Assembly: GCF_025465935.1 (NCBI RefSeq)
Contig: NZ_JANLNV010000059.1
Coordinates: forward strand, 299,432-363,431
Reading direction: 5' to 3'
Source of the DNA: Pseudomonas sp. 7P_10.2_Bac1
GTDB taxonomy: Bacteria; Pseudomonadota; Gammaproteobacteria; Pseudomonadales; Pseudomonadaceae
Length of the DNA: 64,000 nt
Every line of letters starts with the position of its first letter. Within the stretch, counting starts at the first letter, position 1. The notes below the pieces were generated by a model. It ran no database searches, had not been told where the DNA came from, and saw only the letters and a program-made list of their open reading frames with translations. This document shows, one piece after another, positions 1 to 8,779 of the stretch. The translations under genes were made by a program, and so were the position numbers.

Positions 1-609
1 CTTGAAAACGTCCAGCCGGTTGCGCTGGGCCAGGCCGTCTTCATAGTCGACCAGTGCCGCGTCGGCCTGCGGATGCCAGGCGCGGGCGCGGAAATCCTTG
101 GCCAGGATCGGGCGTAAAATCTTCAGCAGCCAGTTCGGCAAACTCAGGATGCCCCCCGTCACAACCGGTCGATGCAATACGCTGCCCAGCAGCATGGCAC
201 CGTCGATGCGCAGTGGCGGCTGTTGGTGCGACAGTTCAATCAAGGTGCTCATGGCCAGCCCGGTGCCGTAGGAGTGCGCCACATACAGGTTGCGCGGCCC
301 GGCATAGCGACGCAGCACCGCCAGGTTGTCGGCCACCAGTTCGTTCCAGGCGTAAGCGCTGGCGCCACGGGGTTTGTCACTGTCGCCGTGGCCGAGCAAG
401 TCCCAGGCCACCAGGGTGTAGCCCTGCTCGCTCAAGTTGCGCCACAGCTCGCGCCATTGGTCTTTGTTGCCGCCGCTGCCATGGCCCAAAAACACCACGG
501 TGTCGCGGTTGCCCTGATGCACGGCCACGCTCAGCCGTCGTCCGGGGCGCACTTCGATGAGTTGGCCGCGCACCAGCGGCAGGTGGGCGAATCGATTCGG
601 GTCAGCCAT
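1..609 (-). CDS. alpha/beta hydrolase, C-terminus cut by window edge
   Basis: The first 203 residues are present; the reading frame is still open at base 1, so the C-terminal part lies outside. It has the alpha/beta-hydrolase fold signature: an HGSGG oxyanion segment near residue 43 and the nucleophile elbow AHSYGTG with the probable catalytic Ser113. The Asp and His of the triad would be in the missing part. It is the last visible gene of the leftward transporter operon and its ATG overlaps the stop of the upstream monooxygenase by 8 bp, so the two are translationally coupled. The fold hydrolyses esters, amides or C-C bonds; the substrate cannot be read from sequence. From context I infer hydrolysis of the imported compound or of the monooxygenase product. 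Confidence 0.85.
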   Translation of the reverse strand, partial: MADPNRFAHLPLVRGQLIEVRPGRRLSVAVHQGNRDTVVFLGHGSGGNKDQWRELWRNLSEQGYTLVAWDLLGHGDSDKPRGASAYAWNELVADNLAVLRRYAGPRNLYVAHSYGTGLAMSTLIELSHQQPPLRIDGAMLLGSVLHRPVVTGGILSLPNWLLKILRPILAKDFRARAWHPQADAALVDYEDGLAQRNRLDVFK

Positions 610-1825
610 GGGCACCTAAGGCCTCCTGAGGGGCAAAGTAGTCGGGACGGGGCAAGCCCAAATGATCGCGCAAGGTGCGGCCCTGATAAGCACGTCGGAA
701 CAGCCCGCGACGCTGCAACTCGGGGACCACCTTGTCAACAAACGCATCCAGTGAGCCGGGCAAAAACGGCGGCATCACGTTGAAGCCGTCGGCAGCGCCT
801 TCGACAAACCATTGCTCCAGAGTGTCGGCGATCTGCCGGGCATCGCCCACCAGCACCAGATGCCCGCGTGCCGCCGCCATGCGCAAGTACAACTGGCGAA
901 TGCTCAAGCCTTCTTCGCGGGCCACACGAATCAACAGGTCACGGCGGCTGACACCCGACTCGGTGGCTGGCAGCTCAGGTAGCGGGCCGTCCAGCGGGAA
1001 GGCCGACAGGTCGGTGCCTCCGGCGATATCCGCGAGCAGCGACAGGCCGACTTCGGGCTGCACCAAGCCCTGCAACTGGTCAAACAGCGCCTGGGCCTCG
1101 TCCACGGTGTCCGCCACAATCGGCATCACGCCCGGCATGATTTTCACCTGCCCGGCGCTGCGCCCGTACTTGGGCAACAAGGCCTTGAGTTCACGGTAGA
1201 AGCGCTTCGCGCCCGCCAACTCAGGTTGGGCGGTGAACACCACTTCAGCATGGGCCGCCGCCAACTCACAGCCTTCGCGCGAGGCACCGGCCAACACTTG
1301 CACCGGCGCCACGCCCGCGCTGGCCCAGCGTTGCTGCACGTCCGCCAGAAAACGGTAAGCCAGCTCATAACGCCGCGCATGTTCAAAATGCCCGTCGCGG
1401 CCGAAGTTGAAGGCTTCGTTGGCATTGCTTGACGTCACCAGGTTCCAGCCGCTGCGCTGGCCGCTAAGGGCTTGGAGGGAAGTGAAAGACTGCGCCAGCG
1501 TCTCGACCTGGTTGTATGAGGTGGTGACGGTCGCCACCAGGCCGATGCGCTCGGTGACCGCGGCCAGCGCCGCCAGCAGCGTCAAGGGCTCAAAGTGTTC
1601 GGTGCGCGACATCCGGCTCAGCGTCTCCAGGCTACCCGGCAACATGGCCAGGGTGTCGGAGAGGAACAGCGCATCAAAACAACCGCGCTCGGCGGTGCGG
1701 GCCAGTTGCTGATAGTGGGCGAAATTCAGCCCGCCATCGGCCTGCGCACCGGGGTGCCGCCAGCCAGCGATATGATGCCCGGTGGCCATAAGAAACGCGT
1801 TGAGGCTCATCATGCGCTGGCTCAT
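602..1825 (-). CDS. LLM-class flavin-dependent monooxygenase, NtaA/SnaA/DszA type
   Basis: A 407-residue luciferase-like (TIM-barrel) oxidoreductase of the nitrilotriacetate/desulfurisation monooxygenase branch, which uses FMNH2 from a separate reductase and O2 to cleave C-N or C-S bonds. Family landmarks are RGCFDALFLSD (about 47-57), FEPLTLLAALAAVTERIGL, GWNLVTSSN, the LDGPLPELP segment, EEGLSIRQLY, and the C-terminal RTLRDHLGLPRP. The segment that normally follows the ARRYELAYRF helix (a WDSW..DAF..DK stretch up to the GPLN.xR.PQG.P loop, roughly 45-50 residues) is absent: the sequence passes directly to APVQVLAGASREG. The gene overlaps the transporter ATPase gene by 4 bp (ATGA). No flavin reductase is nearby. 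Substrate unknown; organosulfur is inferred from the regulon. Confidence 0.88.
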   Translation of the reverse strand: MSQRMMSLNAFLMATGHHIAGWRHPGAQADGGLNFAHYQQLARTAERGCFDALFLSDTLAMLPGSLETLSRMSRTEHFEPLTLLAALAAVTERIGLVATVTTSYNQVETLAQSFTSLQALSGQRSGWNLVTSSNANEAFNFGRDGHFEHARRYELAYRFLADVQQRWASAGVAPVQVLAGASREGCELAAAHAEVVFTAQPELAGAKRFYRELKALLPKYGRSAGQVKIMPGVMPIVADTVDEAQALFDQLQGLVQPEVGLSLLADIAGGTDLSAFPLDGPLPELPATESGVSRRDLLIRVAREEGLSIRQLYLRMAAARGHLVLVGDARQIADTLEQWFVEGAADGFNVMPPFLPGSLDAFVDKVVPELQRRGLFRRAYQGRTLRDHLGLPRPDYFAPQEALGAHG

Positions 1826-3447
1826 GGCGTGGCCTCCAATGCGGGGGCATGCACGGCAAAATCCTGCAGCAGCCTGCGGGTGTAAGGATGGCTCGGATGC
1901 CCCAGCAACTCAGCCGTCGCGCCCTCTTCCACCACCTGCCCGGCCTGCATCACGGCGATACGGTCACTCAGGCGCGCGGCCACGCGCAGGTCGTGGGTGA
2001 TAAAGACGATGCTCAACTTGAGCCGTCGTTGCAGGTCTTCCAGCAGCTCAAGAATCTGCACTTGGATCAGCGCATCCAGGGCCGACACACACTCGTCGGC
2101 GATCAGTACTTTAGGTTCCACCGCCAAGGCTCGGGCAATGCCGATCCGCTGGCGCTGACCACCAGAAAACTCATGGGGATAACGTGCCAGCGCGGTTTCT
2201 GGCAGGCCCACCAGCGCCAGCACCTCGCGGGCTTTTTCGGCGGCTTGCTCCGGGCTGCGACCTTGAGCCAGCGGCCCGGTCATCAGTTGCGTGCCGATGC
2301 GCTGACGCGGGTTGAGCGAGGCAAACGGGTCCTGGAAGATCATCTGCACCTCACCCCGCAGCCCGCGCAACTGCGCTTCGGGCAGATCGGTCACTTCGCG
2401 TCCGTGCCATTGCAGGCTGCCGCCATCGCTGCGTAACAGCCGTACCAGACAGCGGCCCAGAGTCGACTTGCCCGAGCCGGACTCGCCGACGATGCCCAGG
2501 GTTTCGCCTTGCGCCAAGTGCAGATCGACACCGGCCACTGCCCGCGTAGTCCGACGCCCCCACCAGCCGATACGGCGGCTGAAGTGTTTTTCCAGTTTCT
2601 TCGCGTGCAGCACCGGCTGCCCCGGTGCCAGCGTCGGGCGCGGATGCGCTGACGTGGCCGAGACAGCTGCAATCAACTGCCGCGTATAGTCTTGCTGCGG
2701 CGCGCCCAATACCTGAGCCGCCGAGCCTTGCTCCACCAGATGGCCCTTTTGCAACACCAGCACGCGGTCGGCAATCGCCTGGACCACGGCAAAGTCATGG
2801 GTGATAAACAGCATGGCCATGCCCTGCTCACGCTGAATGCGACGCAGCAAATCCAGAATCTGCCGCTGAGTGGTGACATCCAGTGCCGAGGTCGGCTCGT
2901 CAGCGATCAGCAGCTTGGGCGCAAAAGCCAACGCCATGGCGATCACCACGCGCTGGCGCTGCCCACCTGACAGCTCGAACGGGTAAGCGTGATAGAGGCG
3001 CTCCGGGTCCGGCAGGCCAACATAACCGAGCAGTTCGAGTACCCGCGCCCGGCGCTGGGCGCGGTCTTTCACGCCGTGGGCCTGGAGCGTCTCGTCGATC
3101 TGTCGGCCCACGCTGAGCAGCGGGTTGAGCGCGCTCATCGGCTCCTGAAAGACCATGCTGATGTCTCGCCCGCGCAGCGCACGCATGGCCGGCTCGTCCA
3201 GTGTCGCAAGGTCCTGGCCACGCCAGCGCAGCCTGCCGTGTTCGACTTTCAAGGGCGGCGGTAGCAGGCGCAGCAGGGCTTTGGCCAGCATTGACTTGCC
3301 CGAGCCGGACTCGCCGACCACGCACAGGCATTCGCCTGCGCGCACCTGCAGCGATAAATCATGCAGCGCATGGCTGCGGTCGCCGCCCGCAGGCAAGGCA
3401 ATACGCAGATGCTCGACGTCGAGCAAAAGGGGTTGGGCGGCACTCAT
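1822..3447 (-). CDS. dipeptide-type ABC transporter, fused dual ATPase
   Basis: A 541-residue protein with two complete ATP-binding cassettes in one chain, equivalent to DppD plus DppF. Cassette 1 has Walker [13 protein letters not shown], signature LSGGQRQR, Walker [10 protein letters not shown] and H-loop FITHDF. Cassette 2 has [29 protein letters not shown] (Cys where Pro is usual after the Asp-Glu) and FITHDL. It energises uptake of a peptide-like or other small solute through the two permeases encoded just upstream. Four-base ATGA overlaps on both sides put it in one operon with the permeases and the monooxygenase. The PepT/oligopeptide family assignment is firm; the transported ligand is not. 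Confidence 0.93.
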   Translation of the reverse strand: MSAAQPLLLDVEHLRIALPAGGDRSHALHDLSLQVRAGECLCVVGESGSGKSMLAKALLRLLPPPLKVEHGRLRWRGQDLATLDEPAMRALRGRDISMVFQEPMSALNPLLSVGRQIDETLQAHGVKDRAQRRARVLELLGYVGLPDPERLYHAYPFELSGGQRQRVVIAMALAFAPKLLIADEPTSALDVTTQRQILDLLRRIQREQGMAMLFITHDFAVVQAIADRVLVLQKGHLVEQGSAAQVLGAPQQDYTRQLIAAVSATSAHPRPTLAPGQPVLHAKKLEKHFSRRIGWWGRRTTRAVAGVDLHLAQGETLGIVGESGSGKSTLGRCLVRLLRSDGGSLQWHGREVTDLPEAQLRGLRGEVQMIFQDPFASLNPRQRIGTQLMTGPLAQGRSPEQAAEKAREVLALVGLPETALARYPHEFSGGQRQRIGIARALAVEPKVLIADECVSALDALIQVQILELLEDLQRRLKLSIVFITHDLRVAARLSDRIAVMQAGQVVEEGATAELLGHPSHPYTRRLLQDFAVHAPALEATP

Positions 3448-4292
3448 GACGATTCTCCAGGGCGGCGAGCAGGTTCCAAAGCAATGCGCAAGCCTTCGCC
3501 CACGCGGTTAACCGCCAGTACACAGAACAGAATCGCCAGCCCCGGCATCAGGCTCATCCACCAGGCCTCACGCAGCATGCCGCGCGAAGCGTTGATCATG
3601 TAGCCCCAGCTCATCGCGTCCGGATCGCCCAGGCCGAGAAAGGCCAGTGCCGCCTCGGTGAGAATCGCCGTGGCCATCACAAAACTCAGGGTTACCAGCA
3701 ACGGTGCCAAGGCGTTGGGCAGGATTTGCCGGAACACGATTGCCAACGGCGATTGCCCCAGCACCCGTGCTGCTTGCACAAACTCACGCTGGCGCAGGCT
3801 GAGAAACTCGCTGCGCACAAGGCGTGCCACCGCAGGCCAGGCGACCAGCGCAATGGCCAACACGATGGTGCCCAGCGACGGTTCCAGCACCGCCACCAGA
3901 ATCACCGCCAGCACCAGTTGCGGAATAATCTGGAAAAACTCGGCAATACGCATCAATACCGCGTCCACCCAGCCGCCGAAATACCCGGCCAATGCCCCAA
4001 CCAGCAAGCCGGTGAGCAAGGTCGCCAGGGTCGCCAGCACCCCCACCGACAGCGACACCCGTGCGCCATACAGCAAACCGGTGGCCAGATCGCGGCCCAG
4101 CAGGTCACTGCCCAACCAATGCGCAGCCTGAGTAAACGGCGCGAGCATCGGCGTGGTGTTCATCTCCCAGGGCGAGCCGGGGGAGATCCACGGTGCTGCG
4201 ATTGCCAGCAGGCCCAACAGCAACAAAAAGACCGCACCGACCAGCGCCGCGGGCTGCGCGCTAAAACGTTGCCACACACTTGAATCCTTCAT
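3444..4292 (-). CDS. ABC transporter permease, DppC-like
   Basis: A 282-residue inner-membrane permease of the dipeptide/oligopeptide family. It starts with a cytoplasmic tail and first membrane helix (LVGAVFLLLLGLLAIAAPW), followed by the periplasmic segment HWLGSDLLGRDLATGLLYGA typical of DppC proteins and a C-terminal bundle with the EAA-type loop (EFVQAARVLGQSPLAI...LPNALAPL). I chose the ATG at 4292 because it overlaps the stop of the preceding permease as ATGA, although the frame is open to 4337. It forms the translocation pore with the DppB-like partner encoded immediately upstream and is driven by the fused ATPase. Confidence 0.92.
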   Translation of the reverse strand: MKDSSVWQRFSAQPAALVGAVFLLLLGLLAIAAPWISPGSPWEMNTTPMLAPFTQAAHWLGSDLLGRDLATGLLYGARVSLSVGVLATLATLLTGLLVGALAGYFGGWVDAVLMRIAEFFQIIPQLVLAVILVAVLEPSLGTIVLAIALVAWPAVARLVRSEFLSLRQREFVQAARVLGQSPLAIVFRQILPNALAPLLVTLSFVMATAILTEAALAFLGLGDPDAMSWGYMINASRGMLREAWWMSLMPGLAILFCVLAVNRVGEGLRIALEPARRPGESS

Positions 4293-5281
4293 CGCGCTGC
4301 CCCTTCGGCGCCAATCCGCGGGTCGATCAGACGGCACACCACATCCGTCAGCAGGTTGAAACCGACCACCAGAATCGAGATCAGCAAAAAGCCGCCCAGC
4401 AGTACGCTGTAATCGCGCTGGGACAAGGCGTCGTACATCAGTCGGCCAATGCCCGGCCAGGAATACACCACTTCGATCAACAAGGCGCCGCTGGCCAGTT
4501 GGCCGAGTTGCAACCCGGCGAAGGTCACCACCGGCAGCAACGCATTGCGCAGCACATGGGCGAAGACAATACGGCTCGGCGCCAAGCCCTTGGCGCGGGC
4601 GGTATAGACGTGCTCTTGCTGCAACGCTTCAAGGGTCGCGGCGCGGGTCAGGTGCACGTAAAGGGCCAAAAACAGAAAGCTCAGCGACAGGCACGGCAAC
4701 ACCAGATGTCGCAGTCGGTCGCCCAGCCAGGCCAATCCGCTCAGGTCGGTGGCGACGGTCTGCATGCCAAACGCTGGCAGCCAGTCGAGCTTGACCGAGA
4801 ACAACACGATCAACAGCATCGCCAGCCAGAACGGCGGCGTGCCGTACAACAGCAGCGCACCGTTGGAAATCAGCCCATCGAGCCAGCGTCGGCGCTGGCG
4901 GCTGAGCGCGGCGAGCGCACCCAGTGCCACGCCGAACACCGAGGAGATGACAAACGCCGAGCCCATCAGGCTCAAGGTGGCGGGCAGGCGCTCGGACAGC
5001 AGATCCCACACCGGCGCCTGATTGCGGTAGGAGTAGCCCAGATCCAAATGCGCCACTTGGCCCAGGTAGTGCACCAACTGTTGTGGCAGCGGCTTATCGA
5101 GCCCCATGTCACTGCGCAGCTTGGCGATGTACTGGGCATCGTCGACGCCCGCCTCACCCGCCATCAGCAACGCCGGATCACCCGGCGCCAGGCGCACCAG
5201 CAAAAAGCTCAATACCATCACACCCAGAATCATCAGCAGCGCACGCCCAAGACGTGCGCCGAAGAACCACACGCCACTCAT
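4289..5281 (-). CDS. ABC transporter permease, DppB-like
   Basis: A 330-residue inner-membrane permease. It shows the DppB layout: an N-terminal helix (GRALLMILGVMVLSFLLVRLAPGDPA), a long periplasmic segment, then five further membrane spans, with the EAA-type loop at about 230-250 (VYTARAKGLAPSRIVFAHVL followed by RNALLP). It pairs with the DppC-like permease. Its ATG at 5281 overlaps the stop of the solute-binding protein gene by 4 bp, so all importer genes are coupled behind the sigma-54 promoter at 6949-6963. Confidence 0.92.
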   Translation of the reverse strand: MSGVWFFGARLGRALLMILGVMVLSFLLVRLAPGDPALLMAGEAGVDDAQYIAKLRSDMGLDKPLPQQLVHYLGQVAHLDLGYSYRNQAPVWDLLSERLPATLSLMGSAFVISSVFGVALGALAALSRQRRRWLDGLISNGALLLYGTPPFWLAMLLIVLFSVKLDWLPAFGMQTVATDLSGLAWLGDRLRHLVLPCLSLSFLFLALYVHLTRAATLEALQQEHVYTARAKGLAPSRIVFAHVLRNALLPVVTFAGLQLGQLASGALLIEVVYSWPGIGRLMYDALSQRDYSVLLGGFLLISILVVGFNLLTDVVCRLIDPRIGAEGAAR

Positions 5282-6894
5282 GGCGTCGGGGCGTCCAGGT
5301 AGACGCTCTCGTAGTCTTCGTTGAGGCTGGTGGCGGTTTGCAGCAGGTTCTTCACCTGGCTATGGAACAGCGTCGGGTAGCGCATTTCAAAGATCGGCGC
5401 GACCGGCAGATCATCGTTCAGCACGCGCTCCAACTGGTTGTACACCTGGGTGCGCTGCGCCCCTTCCGGCGTATCAGCGACCTTGCTCCACAGGCTGTCG
5501 ACTTCGGGGTTGCTGTAGCCGCCAACGTTAGCGAACGGCGAGGTTTTGAGGATGTAGTCAGAGCGGTACAGGTAGGCGTTGGTCAGGTACGGGTCGCCAA
5601 TCTGGAAAATAAAGTTGTAGGTCAGGTCGAAATCCCAGTCGCTGACGCGCTGGAACCAGGTCGCGGCATCGGATGTCACCACCTGCACCTTGAAGCCCAG
5701 CGGCTGCAAGGCCTGACGGGTGTACTCGGCCAGGCGCTCCCAGGCGCCGCCCTTCTCACCGTTGAGCAGACGAATACGCACCGCGCCCACGTCCACACCG
5801 GACTCGGCAATCAGCGCCTTGGCCTTGGCCAGGTCATAGCTGTACTGCGGCAATTGCGGGTCGTGGTAAGGCGAGCTGGACGCGAACGCGCCAGGCGAGA
5901 CTTTACCGGCACCGAAGAAAATGTTGTCGACGATAAACGGACGGTTCAGCGCATACAAAATCGCCTGGCGTACTTTGGGGTTGTTCAGCGGCGGTTTACG
6001 GGTATTGAACTGCAAATAGGCCAGCCCGGAATACAACTCCCAGCCTTTGTCCGACGACTCCACGCCCGGCAGCGCGCCCAGTCGCTTGAGGTCGGAATAA
6101 TCAGCATCGCCGCTGCGCAGCACCTGCACGTCATTGCGCTCGAAAGCCGCTGCGCGTGAGGAACCGTCCGGGATCACGTGAAAGACAATCGCATCCAGGT
6201 GCGGCAAGCCTTTCTTCCAGTAGTGGGGGTTTTTCACCAGCTTGATAAAGGCGCCACGCTTCCACTCCTGGAAGACAAACGGCCCGGTGCCCACAGGCTT
6301 GAGGTTGTAAGGGTTGCTGCGAAAATCCGTGCCCGCATAAAGGTGCTCAGGCACGATCGGACGCAGGCCGCTGCCCAGCATGGAGAGGAAGGGCGCGAAC
6401 GGTTTTTTCAGGTGGAACACCACCTTGTCCGGCTGGCTGGCGTCAATGTTGTCGAGGTATTCCTCAAGCACGCTGGCAATGCGTTTGTCGACTTCGGGGT
6501 AGAACGTGCCAAAGCTGAACTTCACGTCTGAAGCCGTGAATGGCTTGCCGTCATGCCACTGCACGTCGGGCTGCAAATCAAAGCTGTAGGTCAGGCCGTC
6601 GGGGGACACTGTCCAGCGACGCGCCAAGACCGGCTGGGGCTTGAGATCGGTATCAAAGGTCAGCAGCCCCTGCATGATCTTGCCACTGACGTATTGGGTC
6701 GACACGTGGGTGACCACCCCGTGCATCAGCGACGGGGGTTCAGGCTGGGCGATGAGGTTCAGCACCCCGCCGTCCTGCGGTGCGGCATGAACACTGGCCG
6801 CAAAAAGCGCGGCACTGGCCAGCAGGCCCAGGCGTTTCAGGGCAAGGCGCAGCGGCCCGGGGCGAGGCGGATGGCGGTGGGCTTGACTGGGCAT
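5278..6894 (-). CDS. ABC transporter periplasmic substrate-binding protein, family 5
   Basis: A 538-residue DppA/OppA-type (SBP_bac_5) binding protein that captures the ligand in the periplasm. It has a cationic N-terminus and hydrophobic core (LALKRLGLLASAALFAA) with likely signal-peptidase cleavage after SVHA. Mature landmarks are QPDVQWHDGKPFTASDVKFS and GTGPFVFQEWKRGAF, typical of family 5. The frame is open to 7170, but I place the start at 6894: an AGGAG ribosome site precedes it and the sigma-54 promoter (expected start of transcription near 6937) lies inside the longer frame, which excludes the upstream starts. It is the first gene of the leftward importer-monooxygenase-hydrolase operon. 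Confidence 0.9.
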   Translation of the reverse strand: MPSQAHRHPPRPGPLRLALKRLGLLASAALFAASVHAAPQDGGVLNLIAQPEPPSLMHGVVTHVSTQYVSGKIMQGLLTFDTDLKPQPVLARRWTVSPDGLTYSFDLQPDVQWHDGKPFTASDVKFSFGTFYPEVDKRIASVLEEYLDNIDASQPDKVVFHLKKPFAPFLSMLGSGLRPIVPEHLYAGTDFRSNPYNLKPVGTGPFVFQEWKRGAFIKLVKNPHYWKKGLPHLDAIVFHVIPDGSSRAAAFERNDVQVLRSGDADYSDLKRLGALPGVESSDKGWELYSGLAYLQFNTRKPPLNNPKVRQAILYALNRPFIVDNIFFGAGKVSPGAFASSSPYHDPQLPQYSYDLAKAKALIAESGVDVGAVRIRLLNGEKGGAWERLAEYTRQALQPLGFKVQVVTSDAATWFQRVSDWDFDLTYNFIFQIGDPYLTNAYLYRSDYILKTSPFANVGGYSNPEVDSLWSKVADTPEGAQRTQVYNQLERVLNDDLPVAPIFEMRYPTLFHSQVKNLLQTATSLNEDYESVYLDAPTP

Positions 6895-6948
6895 GGGAAC
6901 TCCTGGCGTTAATTGCTCGGGGCTCGCGGCCCCACTGTCAGCGGTTTT

Positions 6949-6963
6949 GCAAGGGGTGTGCCA
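6949..6963 (-). promoter_or_regulatory. sigma-54 promoter for the ABC importer operon
   Basis: Read on the minus strand the sequence is TGGCAC-ACCCC-TTGC, an exact match to the -24/-12 consensus with correct GG-N10-GC spacing. It lies 55 bp before the binding-protein ATG and faces the importer operon. Confidence 0.88.
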
Positions 6964-7045
6964 CTCGCCTGCAGGCCGGTGTACAGGCGGTACAGCGGCA
7001 CAGGGCATGGCGCCATTGATGAAAAAACCACAGCCCCGGGCCTGA

Positions 7046-7063
7046 CTGTGGAAAAAGCAACAG
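7046..7063. promoter_or_regulatory. candidate enhancer (UAS) site shared with 9871-9888
   Basis: CTGTGGAAAAAGCAACAG, an imperfect dyad CTGTnG-N6-CnACAG. It lies between the two divergent sigma-54 promoters, about 55 bp from the rightward and 85 bp from the leftward -24 element. The same 17-mer with one mismatch lies between the second pair of sigma-54 promoters. A half-site (AAAAAACCACAG) at 7022-7033 may be a second, weaker site. Binding by the activator at 15772-16848 is inferred. Confidence 0.6.
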
Positions 7064-7116
7064 TGTCTCTGGCCCCACTTTTTGTTCAGTGCAGCAGATA
7101 CCGAAGGTCTGCGAAC

Positions 7117-7131
7117 TGGCACAGCCCTTGC
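7117..7131 (+). promoter_or_regulatory. sigma-54 promoter for the TPR gene
   Basis: TGGCAC-AGCCC-TTGC matches the -24/-12 consensus exactly. Transcription should start near 7143, 26 bp before the ATG at 7169, which also fixes that start codon. Confidence 0.85.
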
Positions 7132-7168
7132 CCTGTACAACGCATCGACCTTTGACCGGACACCTCGC

Positions 7169-8536
7169 ATGTCACACGACTACCTTGGCACCCCCATCGA
7201 CACCGATCATCCCCAGGCCCGTCAGGCACTGGATGATTTCACTCTCGGTTTTCTCAGCTACCACCCGCGTGCCGAAGGGATTCTGGCCAGTGCCGAGCGC
7301 CATCCCGAATCGGCATTGAGCAATGCCCTGGCCGGCGTTTTGCTGATGTTCAGCGAGTCGCCCCAAGGCCCGGTACTGGCCGAGCGTTTCCGCCAGCGGG
7401 CCGCACTGGTGGCCGATCCGCACCCACGGGCGGCACTGTATCTGACGCTGTTGCAGGCGTGGATCGACGAAGACCTGGACCAGGTGCTGCACTTGAGCGA
7501 AACCCTGCTCGACCGCTACCCGCATGACCTGTTCGCGGCCAAGCTCAACCAGTACGTGGAGTTCAACCGCGGCAACTGGCCGGCGTTGCTGCGCATCGCG
7601 CTCAAGGCGGTGGCGGCCAATGATGATGTTGCCTACAGCCACGGCATGCTGGCCTTCGCCTACGAGCAATGCCATTTGCTCGACGAAGCCGAAGCCAGCG
7701 CGCGCCGGGCGCTGGCGCTGCAAGCTGATGAGCCGTGGGCGCAGCATGCGTTGGCCCACGTGATGCTGACCCATGGGCGGATTGAAGAAGGCATCGGTTT
7801 TCTTGAAAGCGTCAGCCACCATTGGCAGGGGCTGAACTCGTTTATGTACACCCACAATTGGTGGCATCTGGCGCTGTTCTATCTGGCGCGCGGCGACCAG
7901 GCGCGCGTGCTGGAGATCTATGACCGGCATGTCTGGGGCGTGTTGCCGGTGTATTCGCAAGACCAGATCGGCGCGGTGTCGCTGCTGGCCCGCCTGGAGC
8001 TGGCCGGGGTTGATGTGGGCGAGCGCTGGCAAGCTCTGGCACCTTATTTACAAGCACGGCATGCCGACACCGTGCAGCCGTTTTTGAGTGTTCAATACCT
8101 CTACGGGCTGGGCCGCGCGGGCAAGCCCGAGGCCGATCAACTGCTGGAAGCGCTGCGTCAACGTGCATTGGCAGCGCCGGACTTCAGCCGTGCGGTGTGG
8201 GCCGAAGTGACCCTGCCGCTGGCCGAAGGCTTGCTGGCCCATGCGCGGGGCGAGCCTCGGCGGGCGCTGGAGCGTCTGGGCGTGGCGCTGCCACGGCTCA
8301 ACGACATTGGCGGCAGCCATGCCCAGCGCGACCTGTTTGCACAGATCGAACTGGATGCACGGCTGGCAGCAGAGGACTGGGCGGGAGCGCAGCAGGTGCT
8401 GGAATTGCGCCGGCGTTATGACGCGCAGGACGTGCCAACCAACCAAGCGCTGACCCGGGTGTATCAGGCGCTTGGCTTACCGACATTGGCGCACGCCGCC
8501 GCAGAGCGGGTTAAGGCGGTGCTCATAACGCAGTAG
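7169..8536 (+). CDS. tetratricopeptide repeat protein, TTC38-like
   Basis: A 455-residue soluble protein without signal peptide or membrane span, made of helical repeats. It carries the features of the TTC38-like family: the histidine-rich pair EPWAQHALAHVMLTHGRIEEGI and FMYTHNWWHLALFYLARGD in the middle, flanked by TPR-type helices such as YSHGMLAFAYEQCHLLDEAEASARRAL. No catalytic function is established for this family. It is transcribed alone from its own sigma-54 promoter, divergent from the importer operon, so it probably belongs to the same nutrient response. Its TAG stop lies within the first bases of a REP element (8533-8592), so the natural C-terminus may have been altered by that element. 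Confidence 0.85.
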   Translation: MSHDYLGTPIDTDHPQARQALDDFTLGFLSYHPRAEGILASAERHPESALSNALAGVLLMFSESPQGPVLAERFRQRAALVADPHPRAALYLTLLQAWIDEDLDQVLHLSETLLDRYPHDLFAAKLNQYVEFNRGNWPALLRIALKAVAANDDVAYSHGMLAFAYEQCHLLDEAEASARRALALQADEPWAQHALAHVMLTHGRIEEGIGFLESVSHHWQGLNSFMYTHNWWHLALFYLARGDQARVLEIYDRHVWGVLPVYSQDQIGAVSLLARLELAGVDVGERWQALAPYLQARHADTVQPFLSVQYLYGLGRAGKPEADQLLEALRQRALAAPDFSRAVWAEVTLPLAEGLLAHARGEPRRALERLGVALPRLNDIGGSHAQRDLFAQIELDARLAAEDWAGAQQVLELRRRYDAQDVPTNQALTRVYQALGLPTLAHAAAERVKAVLITQ

Positions 8537-8592
8537 GAGCTCGCCTCGCAATCTTTAAGGATCAAAAGATCGCGAGGCAAGCTCGCTCCTAC
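8533..8592. repeat. REP element 1
   Basis: A 60-bp imperfect palindrome bounded by GTAGGAGC and GCTCCTAC, with GATCGCGAGGC in the right arm. It sits at the convergent 3' ends of the TPR and P1-peptidase genes and is inverted relative to the copy at 8707. It contains the stop codon of the TPR gene. Confidence 0.85.
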
Positions 8593-8706
8593 AGGGGGTG
8601 GTGATCTTTATTCCGCTAGAGGCGTACCACCCTCAATACCCGGCAAAAAACCCGCAAAGCTGCTGCGGCATCGGCGGCACAGGCGTGATCTGACGCCACA
8701 TACCTT

Positions 8707-8768
8707 GTAGGAGCGAGCTCGTCTCGCGATCTTTTGATCCTTTAAAAGATCGCGAGGCAAGCTCCTAC
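8707..8768. repeat. REP element 2
   Basis: Same palindrome family as the copy at 8533 but in opposite orientation, about 115 bp away. The pair resembles a BIME-type unit between convergent genes. The right arm lacks four bases (GCTC) of the consensus. It ends 11 bp from the P1-peptidase stop. Confidence 0.85.
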
Positions 8769-8779
8769 AGAGTGGTGTT

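Noticed and set aside
4280..5302. 340-residue open frame on the plus strand
   Set aside because: Antisense to the DppB-like permease; Gln/His-rich composition, no ribosome site and no domain. A high-GC shadow frame.
8533..8768. REP pair as a CRISPR array
   Set aside because: Only two copies, in opposite orientation, palindromic and dispersed elsewhere in the window; no cas genes.
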